DNA of 64,000 nt from CAINVV01 sp038323575 (GTDB lineage: Bacteria; Bacteroidota; Bacteroidia; Bacteroidales; Prolixibacteraceae): positions 1 through 64,000 of the forward strand of contig JBBQHB010000005.1 in NCBI GenBank assembly GCA_038323575.1, written 5' to 3'. The number at the start of each line of letters is the position of its first letter. Position 1 is the first letter of the stretch. Position numbers and translations under genes: made by a program. The notes beneath the pieces were generated by a model, which made no database searches, was not told where the DNA came from, and worked only from the letters and a program-made list of their open reading frames with translations. Shown here one piece after another: positions 53,344 through 61,905 of this stretch.

Positions 53344-54561
53344 TTAAATTTTGCGGGGCCCCTTCATTCTTTCGAGTGTAAATGCTGCCGCCTCCTGCAA
53401 GTCGGTGTTTTTCAACAGTTCCTGAACAGCGGGAATGCAATAGTCAGAACCCATCCATGAAAGTTCCCTCAGGATCAGTTTCTTCCCTTCGACAGAAGCA
53501 TTCTTGTCCTTGAGAATTTCCACCATCTGTTTCTCCAAAGCGAGTAAAGCAACAGGATCGGCGCTTGCCAGGCGGATTCTTGCCTGAAGATCCGTGAAGT
53601 ATTTGGTGCTTTTATCGATGGTATACGATGAGATTTTCTCCAGGTCATCTGTAAGTGTTACTTCTTTGTAATCGGGTCTCAAAACAGCACAACCCATATT
53701 CGGGAAATCCAGCGGGATGGCCTGGGTGACGTTTCCGCTGGCTGCCCATTCGGCGCCACGCTGGAAAGTCACAATAAATCCGACGCATTCGGTTGCAGGA
53801 TGGGTCTCATCTTTGCCGACATGTCCCAAGGCAGTATGGAAAATTCTTCCTTTTCCGTAAGTGAGGGTCATCAGCATCGGTTCGTCCCTGCCGGTACCTT
53901 TCTTTGCAGTATCAGCGTAGGCGGTTGCCAGGATTTCCATGTTTTTGGCCGGTCCGCGAAGTTTGCTGTACAGCTCATCTTTACCATGAATCCATGAAGC
54001 AGGAAGGCCTTTCATGATCGGATGATCGGCATTTCTGGTTTTTACAACATATTCGTGCTGTGGTCCGTGTGTCCCACCGGGTCCTGCAGTTGTATCAATT
54101 ACCAGTTGGTTTTTCTTGTAGTAAACCATGGGGCCGTCTTTTTCAGAACGTTTGTTCCAGCCTCCAAGTCCTATGATTTCGTTGTACTCTTTCCAATCGG
54201 CGAATGAGTTGTCGGCTTCATGGTAAATGACCACCCCTCCGCCGTTTTTTACGAAGTCAAGGAATGCCGTTTTGGTTTTTTTAGGCCACGAATCGCCGTT
54301 GTAGTCGATTACGACAATGCTGTACTTTGAGAAATTGGGTTGAAACGTGCTCATATCGCCCTTTTCTTTTGGCGTTTGGGCAATGTCGGTAGTGAACAAT
54401 TTTGTCTGGTCCAGAATTGTTTTTAGAATGGGAGCCGATGCCTGCCAATTGTGGTTGCTTTGCCCGGTAATGAGCAGTGCCCTGTAGGCAGTTTTTTCCT
54501 GGCATGAATGGAAGAGAAAGAACCCTGTCAGCAGCAGGAGTATGGCATATGTTTTTTTCAT
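53344..54561 (-). CDS. ThuA-like lipoprotein
   Basis: 405 residues. A signal peptide ends in a lipobox (FFLFHSC). The N-terminal 250 residues are ThuA-like, a class I glutamine amidotransferase-related fold used in trehalose and related sugar metabolism: ALLITGQSNHNWQASAPI, SIVVIDYNGDSWP, GGGVVIYHEADNSFADW and GKGRIFHTALGHVGKDE. About 120 C-terminal residues form an alpha-helical domain. It heads toward a minus-strand set with two Gfo/Idh/MocA genes upstream, a pairing very common in Bacteroidota and Planctomycetota and probably for sugar or polyol oxidation. Confidence 0.87.
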   Translation of the reverse strand: MKKTYAILLLLTGFFLFHSCQEKTAYRALLITGQSNHNWQASAPILKTILDQTKLFTTDIAQTPKEKGDMSTFQPNFSKYSIVVIDYNGDSWPKKTKTAFLDFVKNGGGVVIYHEADNSFADWKEYNEIIGLGGWNKRSEKDGPMVYYKKNQLVIDTTAGPGGTHGPQHEYVVKTRNADHPIMKGLPASWIHGKDELYSKLRGPAKNMEILATAYADTAKKGTGRDEPMLMTLTYGKGRIFHTALGHVGKDETHPATECVGFIVTFQRGAEWAASGNVTQAIPLDFPNMGCAVLRPDYKEVTLTDDLEKISSYTIDKSTKYFTDLQARIRLASADPVALLALEKQMVEILKDKNASVEGKKLILRELSWMGSDYCIPAVQELLKNTDLQEAAAFTLERMKGPRKI

Positions 54562-54572
54562 TATAAAGCGAA

Positions 54573-55889
54573 TTAAATTGTTGGTAATTGCCAGGGTTGA
54601 CGATAAGGACGATCGAGCAGACGTGCTGCCATCGGATTGCCGATGATCTCCTCTTTTTCAGGATCCCACTGGATCTTCTGTCCGGTTTGCATAGCGATTT
54701 CGCCCAAAAGTGCCACGGAAATAGCCCTGTATGCTACCTGGATGGGAGCAATGGTATTTTTGCTTCCGGCCCGAACGTTATCCACAAAATTCTGCCAGTG
54801 GTTGTCGCTTTTGATCAGATGAATTTCATTCTCTCCAATCACTTCTTCCAAAATTTTAGGATCGGAAGCGGTGAGGGTATTTCCCCTGTTCACATGAATC
54901 CAGCCTTTGTCGCCGTACCACGTAGTGCCGGAACCTTTTTCCAGGCGAGCCTCGTTGCATACCCTCATTTTTATGCCATTGGCATAGGTACACATAAAGT
55001 CATATTCGACCGGAACGTTGTAGATTCCTTCTCTTGGATAAACTCCTTCACCAACGATTTCGACGGGTCCGGTATGTTCCAGTCCGGCACCCCAGTTGGC
55101 GATATCGATGTGATGACCGGCCCAGTCGGTCAGCTGACCGCCTGAATATTCTAGGATCCAGCGCCAGTTCCAGTGGCTGACTCCGCGGTAGCCTACTTTT
55201 GGAGCGGGACCTAACCACATGTCCCAGTTTAGTTCTTTGGGAACATCCTGAACAGGGGGTGTTCCTATGCCTTTGCCTCCGTTTGGAAGTCCGGCTTCAA
55301 TAAAATTGATTTTCCCGATCCTGCCGTTGATGGCGAGTTCGGCTCCTTTGTGGAAATGAGCCTGCGATCTTTGCCAGCTGCCTGTCTGCCAGATGATGTT
55401 GTTCTTTTCGACGGCTTTCACGATGGTCTGGCCATCACGAATGGTACGGCAGATTGGTTTCTCGCCATAAACGTGCACCTTCTTTTCGGCTGCGGCAGAA
55501 TAGATGATTCCATGCCAGTGATCCGGCAGGGCGATGGCTACTGCATCCAGTTTTTCTTTTTCAAGAAATTCGCGGTAGTCGCCATAGGTTCGACAATCGT
55601 TGTTGGCATAGGCAGCATCTGAAAGTTCTTTTGCTTTTTGCAGATTGGAGGAATCTACATCACAAACGGCAACAAATTGTACCTCCTTGTTGAGTTCGAG
55701 AAAGTCGCGCATGTTGCTTTTGCCCTGGGAACCTGTACCGATGGCGCCCATAACAATCCGGTTGCCGGGTGCCAGTTTACCACCCATCCCCAAAGCTGTT
55801 GAAGGGATGATCTGTGGAAGAATCAGCGTTCCCACGGATGCAACAGCCGAATTCTTTAAAAAAGCTCTTCTGTTTGATTTAGTAGTCAT
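54573..55889 (-). CDS. Tat-exported Gfo/Idh/MocA-family oxidoreductase (1)
   Basis: 438 residues. Twin-arginine signal NRRAFLKNSAVASVGTL at residues 6-22. The Rossmann domain opens with RIVMGAIGTGSQGKSNM (NAD(P) motif GxGxxG-like), and DHWHGIIYSAAAEKKVHVYGEKP contains the conserved Glu-Lys-Pro of the family. The catalytic lysine region is CGEKP-type. Bulky C-terminal domain as usual. Probably acts with the neighbouring ThuA-like lipoprotein, 11 bases downstream. The next gene upstream (56004) is a paralogue. Confidence 0.9.
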   Translation of the reverse strand: MTTKSNRRAFLKNSAVASVGTLILPQIIPSTALGMGGKLAPGNRIVMGAIGTGSQGKSNMRDFLELNKEVQFVAVCDVDSSNLQKAKELSDAAYANNDCRTYGDYREFLEKEKLDAVAIALPDHWHGIIYSAAAEKKVHVYGEKPICRTIRDGQTIVKAVEKNNIIWQTGSWQRSQAHFHKGAELAINGRIGKINFIEAGLPNGGKGIGTPPVQDVPKELNWDMWLGPAPKVGYRGVSHWNWRWILEYSGGQLTDWAGHHIDIANWGAGLEHTGPVEIVGEGVYPREGIYNVPVEYDFMCTYANGIKMRVCNEARLEKGSGTTWYGDKGWIHVNRGNTLTASDPKILEEVIGENEIHLIKSDNHWQNFVDNVRAGSKNTIAPIQVAYRAISVALLGEIAMQTGQKIQWDPEKEEIIGNPMAARLLDRPYRQPWQLPTI

Positions 55890-55924
55890 AATTAAGGAAT
55901 AAATTATTGTAATGAGTTACTTAA

Positions 55925-55957
55925 GAATTTTCGATTTTGGATTTTCGATTTTGGAAT
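55925..55957. repeat. Tandem ATTTTCGATTTTGG repeat
   Basis: ATTTTCGATTTTGG at 55927-55940 and 55941-55954, flanked by GA and AAT. The same word occurs at 34073-34086, also just upstream of a minus-strand gene start. A dispersed intergenic repeat; function unknown. Confidence 0.75.
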
Positions 55958-56003
55958 GCCGTATACTTGATCCGAACTTTATTTAAATATACTTGAATTA
56001 ATT

Positions 56004-57350
56004 TTAAACATTTGGAGGTGTTCCGGGTACAGGTACTTCGAATTTCATGTCGACAGGACCAAAATTCAATTCTTTCGGACCGAGCTGCATATCTGATTTC
56101 ATGATCTCTTCCCAGGAAACCAGTTGTCCGGTATAGGCAGCGGTCCGGCCCATGATGGCGGTTAGGGTCGAAAGGGCAGTCTGTTCGGCCTGGTTCACAT
56201 ATTCGCCTTTGCGGATGGCATGCACCAGGTGCATGTGTTCCTGTACGTAAGCCGGAATTTTGAGCTGGCTCATCGTATTCCCGTTTTCGTCTTTCGGATA
56301 TTCGAACTGCCATTTGATCTTTCCGTTCAGATCCCAGATGGTATTGACACAGTTGGTATACCCCTCTGTGCCCATCACCATCTCGCCGGTGCGGTTGGTG
56401 CAGCTGTCGATCTCCCGGCAATAGCTGTGAGAGTTAACGCCATTCCCGTAATCAAAATCGATGTTGAAGAAGTCATACTGATCGCCTGTGACGCGCCTGT
56501 GACGGCCGCCATTGCCGATGGCGCTGATGGGGGTCTTGCCCATGAACCAATTGATGACATCAATGTTGTGGATGTGGGTATCCAGGATGTGGTCACCGCA
56601 GAGCCAGCAAAAGTTGTTCCAGTTGCGCACCATATAGGTCATGTCGTCCCATCCTGCTTCCCGGGTACGGAACCAGACATGATCCTGGTTCCAGAAGGCC
56701 CTGGCTGAGGTGGGCCGGCCGATGGCACCTGCCTGAACACGTTTGTAGGTTTCGATGTAGTCTTCCTGGTGGCGGCGCTGCGTTCCCGTCACGACGCAGA
56801 GACCCAGCGCCTCTGCCTTCTTCGCGGTAGCAATCAGTGAGCGTATTCCGACAGGGTCTACCGCTACCGGTTTTTCCATGAAGACATGTTTCTTATTCAG
56901 TATGGCCTCTAGAAAATGTTCGGGCCGGAAGCGGGGAGGAGTAGCCAACAGTACAACGTCGAGGTCCAAAATAGCGATCATCTTTTTGTATCCGTCGAAA
57001 CCGGAGAAGCAATTTTTTTCCGGAACCTCCAGGTTGAATGATTTGAATCGTTCGCGGAAAGCATCGATTTTGTCCTGGAAGACATCGCATGCCGCTATAA
57101 TTTCCAGGTCAGGACCGGCGCTTATAAAGTTGATAGCTGCACCGGTACCCCGGTTGCCGCAACCAACCAATCCGGCACGAAGTTTTCTGCCCTTCGGTGC
57201 TCCTTTCAGAATGGGAGGAAGTCCGAGCGAGGCATTGGTTGCCTCTTTTTTGCAGGACGAGAGAATGGCGCCAGCTCCGATTACCGTGGCTCCGGCCAAA
57301 ACGCCTGCTCCCAAAAATTTTCTTCTGTCTATGTTTTTCCTGTTTTCCAT
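56004..57350 (-). CDS. Tat-exported Gfo/Idh/MocA-family oxidoreductase (2)
   Basis: 448 residues. N terminus combines a twin-arginine motif (IDRRKFLGAGVLAGA) with a lipobox-like LSSC, so it may be a Tat-exported lipoprotein. The nucleotide motif is RAGLVGCGNRGTGAA; FMEKPVAVDPVGIRSL has the family Glu-Lys-Pro and VVTGTQRRHQEDYIE follows. Divergent from paralogue 1 in sequence, so not a recent duplication. It is 27 bases downstream of the cytochrome-SUMF1 gene on the same strand, an unusual neighbour for a sugar oxidoreductase that suggests a periplasmic redox link. Confidence 0.9.
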   Translation of the reverse strand: MENRKNIDRRKFLGAGVLAGATVIGAGAILSSCKKEATNASLGLPPILKGAPKGRKLRAGLVGCGNRGTGAAINFISAGPDLEIIAACDVFQDKIDAFRERFKSFNLEVPEKNCFSGFDGYKKMIAILDLDVVLLATPPRFRPEHFLEAILNKKHVFMEKPVAVDPVGIRSLIATAKKAEALGLCVVTGTQRRHQEDYIETYKRVQAGAIGRPTSARAFWNQDHVWFRTREAGWDDMTYMVRNWNNFCWLCGDHILDTHIHNIDVINWFMGKTPISAIGNGGRHRRVTGDQYDFFNIDFDYGNGVNSHSYCREIDSCTNRTGEMVMGTEGYTNCVNTIWDLNGKIKWQFEYPKDENGNTMSQLKIPAYVQEHMHLVHAIRKGEYVNQAEQTALSTLTAIMGRTAAYTGQLVSWEEIMKSDMQLGPKELNFGPVDMKFEVPVPGTPPNV

Positions 57351-57377
57351 TTTATGTATGAATTAGCCCCAAATTTC

Positions 57378-58922
57378 TTATTTCCCTGCCTCCGAAGAGT
57401 CTGCTTCACATACAATTCTAAAACCAACATCGTTGCTGTCGGAATACCACCATACACTTTTGGGCATCTGCGGATCAGTCATCAGCCATGCCTTGGTCTT
57501 GGTGAAATCCCTGGCTGCGCTTCTTACATCCTTGGCATCACTTTTGAATGATCCTCCGCGGATGACATGCTCCTGACCGTTTTCAGGACCTGCGGGATTG
57601 TTGAGTAGCTCACCGGATGCTGTTTTGTAGGCATTCGGCGCATAAAAATCCGAACAGAACTCAGATACATTGCCAGACATATTTTTCAATCCGAACGGAT
57701 TAGCATTCACTGATACCGGCTCCCGCGTCTTGAACTGACTGTTCTCCTTGTAGATAACATAGGAGTTGATTACAGTCGTGTCGGCGCCAAATACTTTGTG
57801 AAGTATCCCGCTGGCACTGAATTTTTTCGGATTTCCGGGAAAGAAATAGGGTTCTTTTGATCCTCCGCGGCAGGCATATTCCCATTCGGCTTCTGTGGGA
57901 AGGCGGTATTTTTTGCCGGTTTTTTTGGTTAGCCACTGGCAATAAGTGGTGGCGGCTTTCCACGACATGGTGATGGCCGGGCGGGTCCCCTTTCCCCATC
58001 CCTGGTCGGGTGCGCCCCAAGGAGGAGTCGGTCCTGTAATTGCATCTGTGACAGGCTGAACCTTAACCTCTTCTTTCCGGCCCTGGGAGGCAGTAGCCTT
58101 GAAAAATTCGAGGTATTCATCCCAGCTTACTTCCGCTTTCCCCATCCAGAATTTGGATAAATGAACTTTCCTGACAGGGCCTTCATCCTGTTTACGCAGT
58201 TCTTCTTTTTCCGGACTTCCCATCTCAAAACTCCCTTCCGGGATGACTACCATTTCAAAAGTAAGGGTGGTTCCGGGTACTTTTTCGGCAAAATTTTCAA
58301 ATTTCTCCACCTTGGTGGGTTCGGTAAAAAGTTCTTTTGCCACTGTTTCCGTCACGCCGAAATTGGCGTCGTGTGTATGGAGGTTGTTTTTATCGTAATG
58401 GCCGACGTTGAGGTGGCAATTGATACAGTTTGGTTTTGGCACTTCCGTACTGTTGACATATTGGAGGTGCGCGTTGCTGCCGTTGACTGAAAGTGTCACC
58501 GGGAAAAGATTCTGGTGGCATTTGATGCAAGAGGCTTCATACACATACTTTTTGGCATTTTCCAGGGATTTTTTTGCTTCCCAGTTAAAATCTGCACTGT
58601 CCTTGAAGAGTATGCCATATACATCTTTGAATCCATGATAAGCTTTCGCCGGAAGGTAACCATGACCCTTGGGCGGCAGGTGACATTCGACACAGTGGGT
58701 CACAAAGCCGGATTTGTTGTTGTAATGTTCTGAAAGTCTCCAGTTTTGATCCGGTACCGGATGGATATGACAAGAGACACAATATTTATCACTGGAAGTA
58801 TATTCCGATACTTTGTTAAGTGACAATAAAAAGAGTGAACAGATAAGGATTCCTAGTCCTACCAATAGGAGTCTCAATCTGGTTCCTTTGAATGCGTTGC
58901 TCAACTTCATTCTGATTTTCAA
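57378..58922 (-). CDS. Four-haem NapC/NrfH-type cytochrome c fused to a SUMF1-fold domain
   Basis: 514 residues. A membrane anchor (about 16-36) precedes four CxxCH haem sites: Cys48-His52, Cys77-His81, Cys132-His136 and Cys166-His170, as in NapC/NrfH quinol-oxidising cytochromes. From about residue 222 a formylglycine-generating-enzyme/SUMF1 fold follows: MVVIPEGSFEMGSPEKEE, YRLPTEAEWEYACRGG, IRGGSFKSDAKDVRSAARD and NDVGFRIV. The copper-binding cysteines of true FGE are missing (GGSFKSDAKD), so a structural or ligand-binding role is likely. It probably passes quinol electrons to a periplasmic enzyme, perhaps the adjacent Gfo/Idh proteins. Confidence 0.9.
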   Translation of the reverse strand: MKIRMKLSNAFKGTRLRLLLVGLGILICSLFLLSLNKVSEYTSSDKYCVSCHIHPVPDQNWRLSEHYNNKSGFVTHCVECHLPPKGHGYLPAKAYHGFKDVYGILFKDSADFNWEAKKSLENAKKYVYEASCIKCHQNLFPVTLSVNGSNAHLQYVNSTEVPKPNCINCHLNVGHYDKNNLHTHDANFGVTETVAKELFTEPTKVEKFENFAEKVPGTTLTFEMVVIPEGSFEMGSPEKEELRKQDEGPVRKVHLSKFWMGKAEVSWDEYLEFFKATASQGRKEEVKVQPVTDAITGPTPPWGAPDQGWGKGTRPAITMSWKAATTYCQWLTKKTGKKYRLPTEAEWEYACRGGSKEPYFFPGNPKKFSASGILHKVFGADTTVINSYVIYKENSQFKTREPVSVNANPFGLKNMSGNVSEFCSDFYAPNAYKTASGELLNNPAGPENGQEHVIRGGSFKSDAKDVRSAARDFTKTKAWLMTDPQMPKSVWWYSDSNDVGFRIVCEADSSEAGK

Positions 58923-59176
58923 TCTATTAATTTCAATTTTTGTGTTTCAATGAGGAATCCTGCGGAGTCTGATACCTGAAACGTCATTGACAAACTCCAT
59001 GAATATGTTGCAAAAAGCACACAAATATTTTTTGTCAGCGTACCCCTGTAATCTTTTTTAATTTAATAGTAGCAGTGATCAGTGTCCTTCAAATCAATCT
59101 CAAAAATAGCGTTAATATTAATTCCTCAATAATCAAATGGTTATAAATTTAATATTTCAATATAATAGTCAACAAT
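58923..59176. other. Intergenic region with no clear feature
   Basis: 254 bases between the cytochrome-SUMF1 gene and the GH88/105 gene, AT-rich, with no ORF, RNA gene or convincing promoter consensus seen. The cytochrome promoter must lie here. Confidence 0.5.
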
Positions 59177-60253
59177 TTATTTAGCATGCTCCAGTTTTGT
59201 CATCGCAGCCGCAGCCCAGAGCACTGCTGCCTGACCGTGAAAATTTCCAGTGCTTTTTGGGCGGGAGAGGTAATGTTTCTTGCTGTTTTTGGCATTTGTC
59301 CCGACGCACACATTCCGGACTTCACCTTTGGCATTGACATAGCCTGCAAGGGCTTTCCAGCCTTTCAGGGTATTTTCCCGGAATCCGGCTGAAGGCAGCC
59401 AGCCCTTGTCCAAACCCGAAGCCAGGGCGTAGATAAACATCCCGGTACAGGAGGATTCGGGGTAACTTTGCGGATCATCAAGCAGTTGGTGCCACATGCC
59501 GTCTTCCCCCTGGAAACTAATTAGTGTCTTCATCATTTTGACATATGCTTTTAGCAGGGCCGGATAATATTTGTTTTCTGCAGGCAGGTTCAGCAGTACT
59601 TCGGTCATGGCTGCAGCAGCCCATCCGTTGCCGCGGCCCCAGTAAAACGGCGCATCCTTGCGGTGGTGGAAGAGTCCGTTGTCCCGTTGCAGTCTCTCAC
59701 AATAAATAACCAGCTGTCTGGCTGCCCTGTTGAGGTAAACAGTATCCTTCAATGATTTGTATGCCTGAATCTGGAGTGACCCGACCATGTACATGTCATC
59801 AACCCAAAACCTTGAAAGGCTGGTCAGTCCATCTGCCTGAAGATTGGAAAACTCCTTGTCGGCTAGTTTTTTAGGAATTTCCAGGTATTTCTCCTGCCCG
59901 GTCTGGCGGTGTAATTCAAAAGGCCAGATACCGAATACATTGTAGTCCACGTGGCCGCTGTGTGGTTTCTTTTTCCCTTTTAAAAACGGTGCATAACCTT
60001 CGACCATCTTGTCTGTGATGGTTTTGTCACCGGTGGCATCGGCCAGCATCAGGCATCCGTAATAGGTGCAGACTTTCTGGTAACGCCAGCCAAAGCGGCG
60101 TCCGGCCACGTTGGTGGCGATTTTTTTTCCTATTTCGGAAGGCGACAATGTGATTTTTGGCTGATCAGCCATTTCATGCTGTGGATTTCCGAAGGAAATA
60201 TTTGAGACATTTAGCAGGTACAATAAAGTTGTTAATCTTATGGTTGTCTTCAT
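59177..60253 (-). CDS. Exported GH88/GH105 unsaturated glucuronyl/rhamnogalacturonyl hydrolase
   Basis: About 358 residues from ATG 60253, which starts a signal peptide (MKTTIRLTTLLYLLNVSN). An in-frame start 19 codons earlier lacks a signal. (Alpha/alpha)6-barrel family features: HVDYNVFGIWPFELH, FWVDDMYMVGSLQIQ (conserved Asp), and YWGRGNGWAAAAMTEVLL. These enzymes remove unsaturated uronic acids from the ends of oligosaccharides made by polysaccharide lyases, which fits the lyase-like protein at 61.9 kb. Confidence 0.9.
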   Translation of the reverse strand: MKTTIRLTTLLYLLNVSNISFGNPQHEMADQPKITLSPSEIGKKIATNVAGRRFGWRYQKVCTYYGCLMLADATGDKTITDKMVEGYAPFLKGKKKPHSGHVDYNVFGIWPFELHRQTGQEKYLEIPKKLADKEFSNLQADGLTSLSRFWVDDMYMVGSLQIQAYKSLKDTVYLNRAARQLVIYCERLQRDNGLFHHRKDAPFYWGRGNGWAAAAMTEVLLNLPAENKYYPALLKAYVKMMKTLISFQGEDGMWHQLLDDPQSYPESSCTGMFIYALASGLDKGWLPSAGFRENTLKGWKALAGYVNAKGEVRNVCVGTNAKNSKKHYLSRPKSTGNFHGQAAVLWAAAAMTKLEHAK

Positions 60254-60350
60254 GTTAATGGCGAATAGTAATTGCGGTAAGTTGAATAACTGACGATCCG
60301 GAGTCCTCAAAAATCAATGCAATGTAATTAAATTCTTCTGGTTGGCTTCT

Positions 60351-61763
60351 CTAAAACAAATCATTGATAACGACCTCTGCCTGGATCATACCTGAATTTT
60401 CATTGGGTTTGATTCCATAGGTAGTGACCATGGTGAGATGAACGGCTTTTCTAGTCTTCGATTCATCACGCAATGTCGAAGCTTTGTTTCTGAGATCCTG
60501 GATGTAATTTTTATCGATAGTAAACTCCCCTGTGGAATATTTCATTTCGCATAGGTTGATTACCTGATCCCTGCGTTCAATCAACAGATCAATCTGTACT
60601 CCAGGACTGGAGGTTTTGCTCCTCCATGAAGCAATTTTGCTTTGAATCCCGGATATGCCAAGTTTTCTCTTAATCTGCTCGGTATGGGCAAGGCACAATT
60701 GTTCGAATGCATATCCGCTCCAGGCCCTGTGTTGTGCAGTATCAATAGATGACGACCAAAAATGAGGGTCATTGTATTCGTTTTTTTGAATGAATTTGAA
60801 ATAGAACAACGAATAAAAATCGATCAACTGATATAGCCCGTCCTTGGTTTTTTTATCCAAAGCATTGTATTTCCTTATAAACCGACACGCTTCCAATTCC
60901 TGAAGAATTTTTGACAATCCTCCTCCATCCGGGAGATTTGTCTGCTTTTGTATTTCGTCACGAGTCAGTCCTTTTGCTTTTTTACCCAGCGCCTCCACTA
61001 CCTTTACATAGTTTTCATGGTTCCTGAAGAGTGAGCCGTAAAGATTTTGGAACTCATTTTTCAATTCACCGCTTTCCCTGAATAACAGATTATCAATATT
61101 TTGAGGCAGACTCAGACCCTTTTCAAAGAGGCTGAGGTAATAAGGAATTCCTCCGAATACCATGTAACATTCGGCAATGTGATAACGGTTCATGGCGATG
61201 TTTCTAGAACGGAAATAATCTTCACATTCCTTTAATGTAAAAGGGGCAATGTACATTCTTCGGGTTATCCTGTTGTGGAGCCCTCCCTTGTTGTTAATTA
61301 ATTTACCTGTTATCCAGGAAGTTGAAGATCCACAAATGATGAGGACAACGTCTTTTCTTGCCGAAGCCCATCCATTCCAAAAATGTTCGAAGGCTGTCAG
61401 GAAGCCCGATTTCGGGGTATCCATCCATGGCAGTTCATCCAAAAACAGGATTTTCCTCTTCTGATTGGATTGTTCCAACGCTTGAATCAACTGCTGAAAA
61501 GAATCAAACCATGTAGTGGCAAACGGTAGTTCTGTAGTGAAATATTTTTGAAGTGCAGCATGAAAGTTGATTAATTGCTCTTTTAATCCGGCATTTGCAA
61601 GTCCGGTGACCTGAAAATCGAAATTGTTACCAAAGTATTCCCGGATCAAAAAAGTCTTCCCTACCCTTCTCCTGCCGTATATCACAACAAATTCAGAGCA
61701 ATCGCCAGACACATAGGATTTTAGACTATTTTTTTCTTCATATCTTCCAATTATCCTGTCCAT
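60351..61763 (-). CDS. AAA ATPase with C-terminal DUF234-type nuclease domain
   Basis: 470 residues. The N-terminal P-loop domain has YGRRRVGKTFLIREYF (Walker A) and ILFLDELPWMD (Walker B). A winged-helix middle region (LTRDEIQKQTNLPDGGGLSKIL) precedes a DUF234-like C terminus with PGVQIDLLIERRDQVINLCEM, an Asp plus Glu-x-Lys pattern of PD-(D/E)xK nucleases. Such proteins are abundant in archaea and Bacteroidota, often in variable copy number, and their function is unknown; a defence or mobile-element link is suspected. It interrupts the carbohydrate-enzyme run on the same strand and does not overlap its neighbours. Confidence 0.88.
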   Translation of the reverse strand: MDRIIGRYEEKNSLKSYVSGDCSEFVVIYGRRRVGKTFLIREYFGNNFDFQVTGLANAGLKEQLINFHAALQKYFTTELPFATTWFDSFQQLIQALEQSNQKRKILFLDELPWMDTPKSGFLTAFEHFWNGWASARKDVVLIICGSSTSWITGKLINNKGGLHNRITRRMYIAPFTLKECEDYFRSRNIAMNRYHIAECYMVFGGIPYYLSLFEKGLSLPQNIDNLLFRESGELKNEFQNLYGSLFRNHENYVKVVEALGKKAKGLTRDEIQKQTNLPDGGGLSKILQELEACRFIRKYNALDKKTKDGLYQLIDFYSLFYFKFIQKNEYNDPHFWSSSIDTAQHRAWSGYAFEQLCLAHTEQIKRKLGISGIQSKIASWRSKTSSPGVQIDLLIERRDQVINLCEMKYSTGEFTIDKNYIQDLRNKASTLRDESKTRKAVHLTMVTTYGIKPNENSGMIQAEVVINDLF

Positions 61764-61905
61764 TACTTCAAATATTGTTCGCTGTAAATATATAAATTAG
61801 CAATCATATAGTAGAATAAAAATAAGATAACATGCTAAATGTATAAGAAACGTACAGATTCCGCGAAGTATAATTTGCGATGATGAGATGAATAATTAAG
61901 ATGGT

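Noticed and set aside
57378..58922. True formylglycine-generating enzyme (sulfatase activation)
   Set aside because: The SUMF1 domain lacks the catalytic cysteines, and no sulfatase gene with the C/SxPxR motif is in the window.
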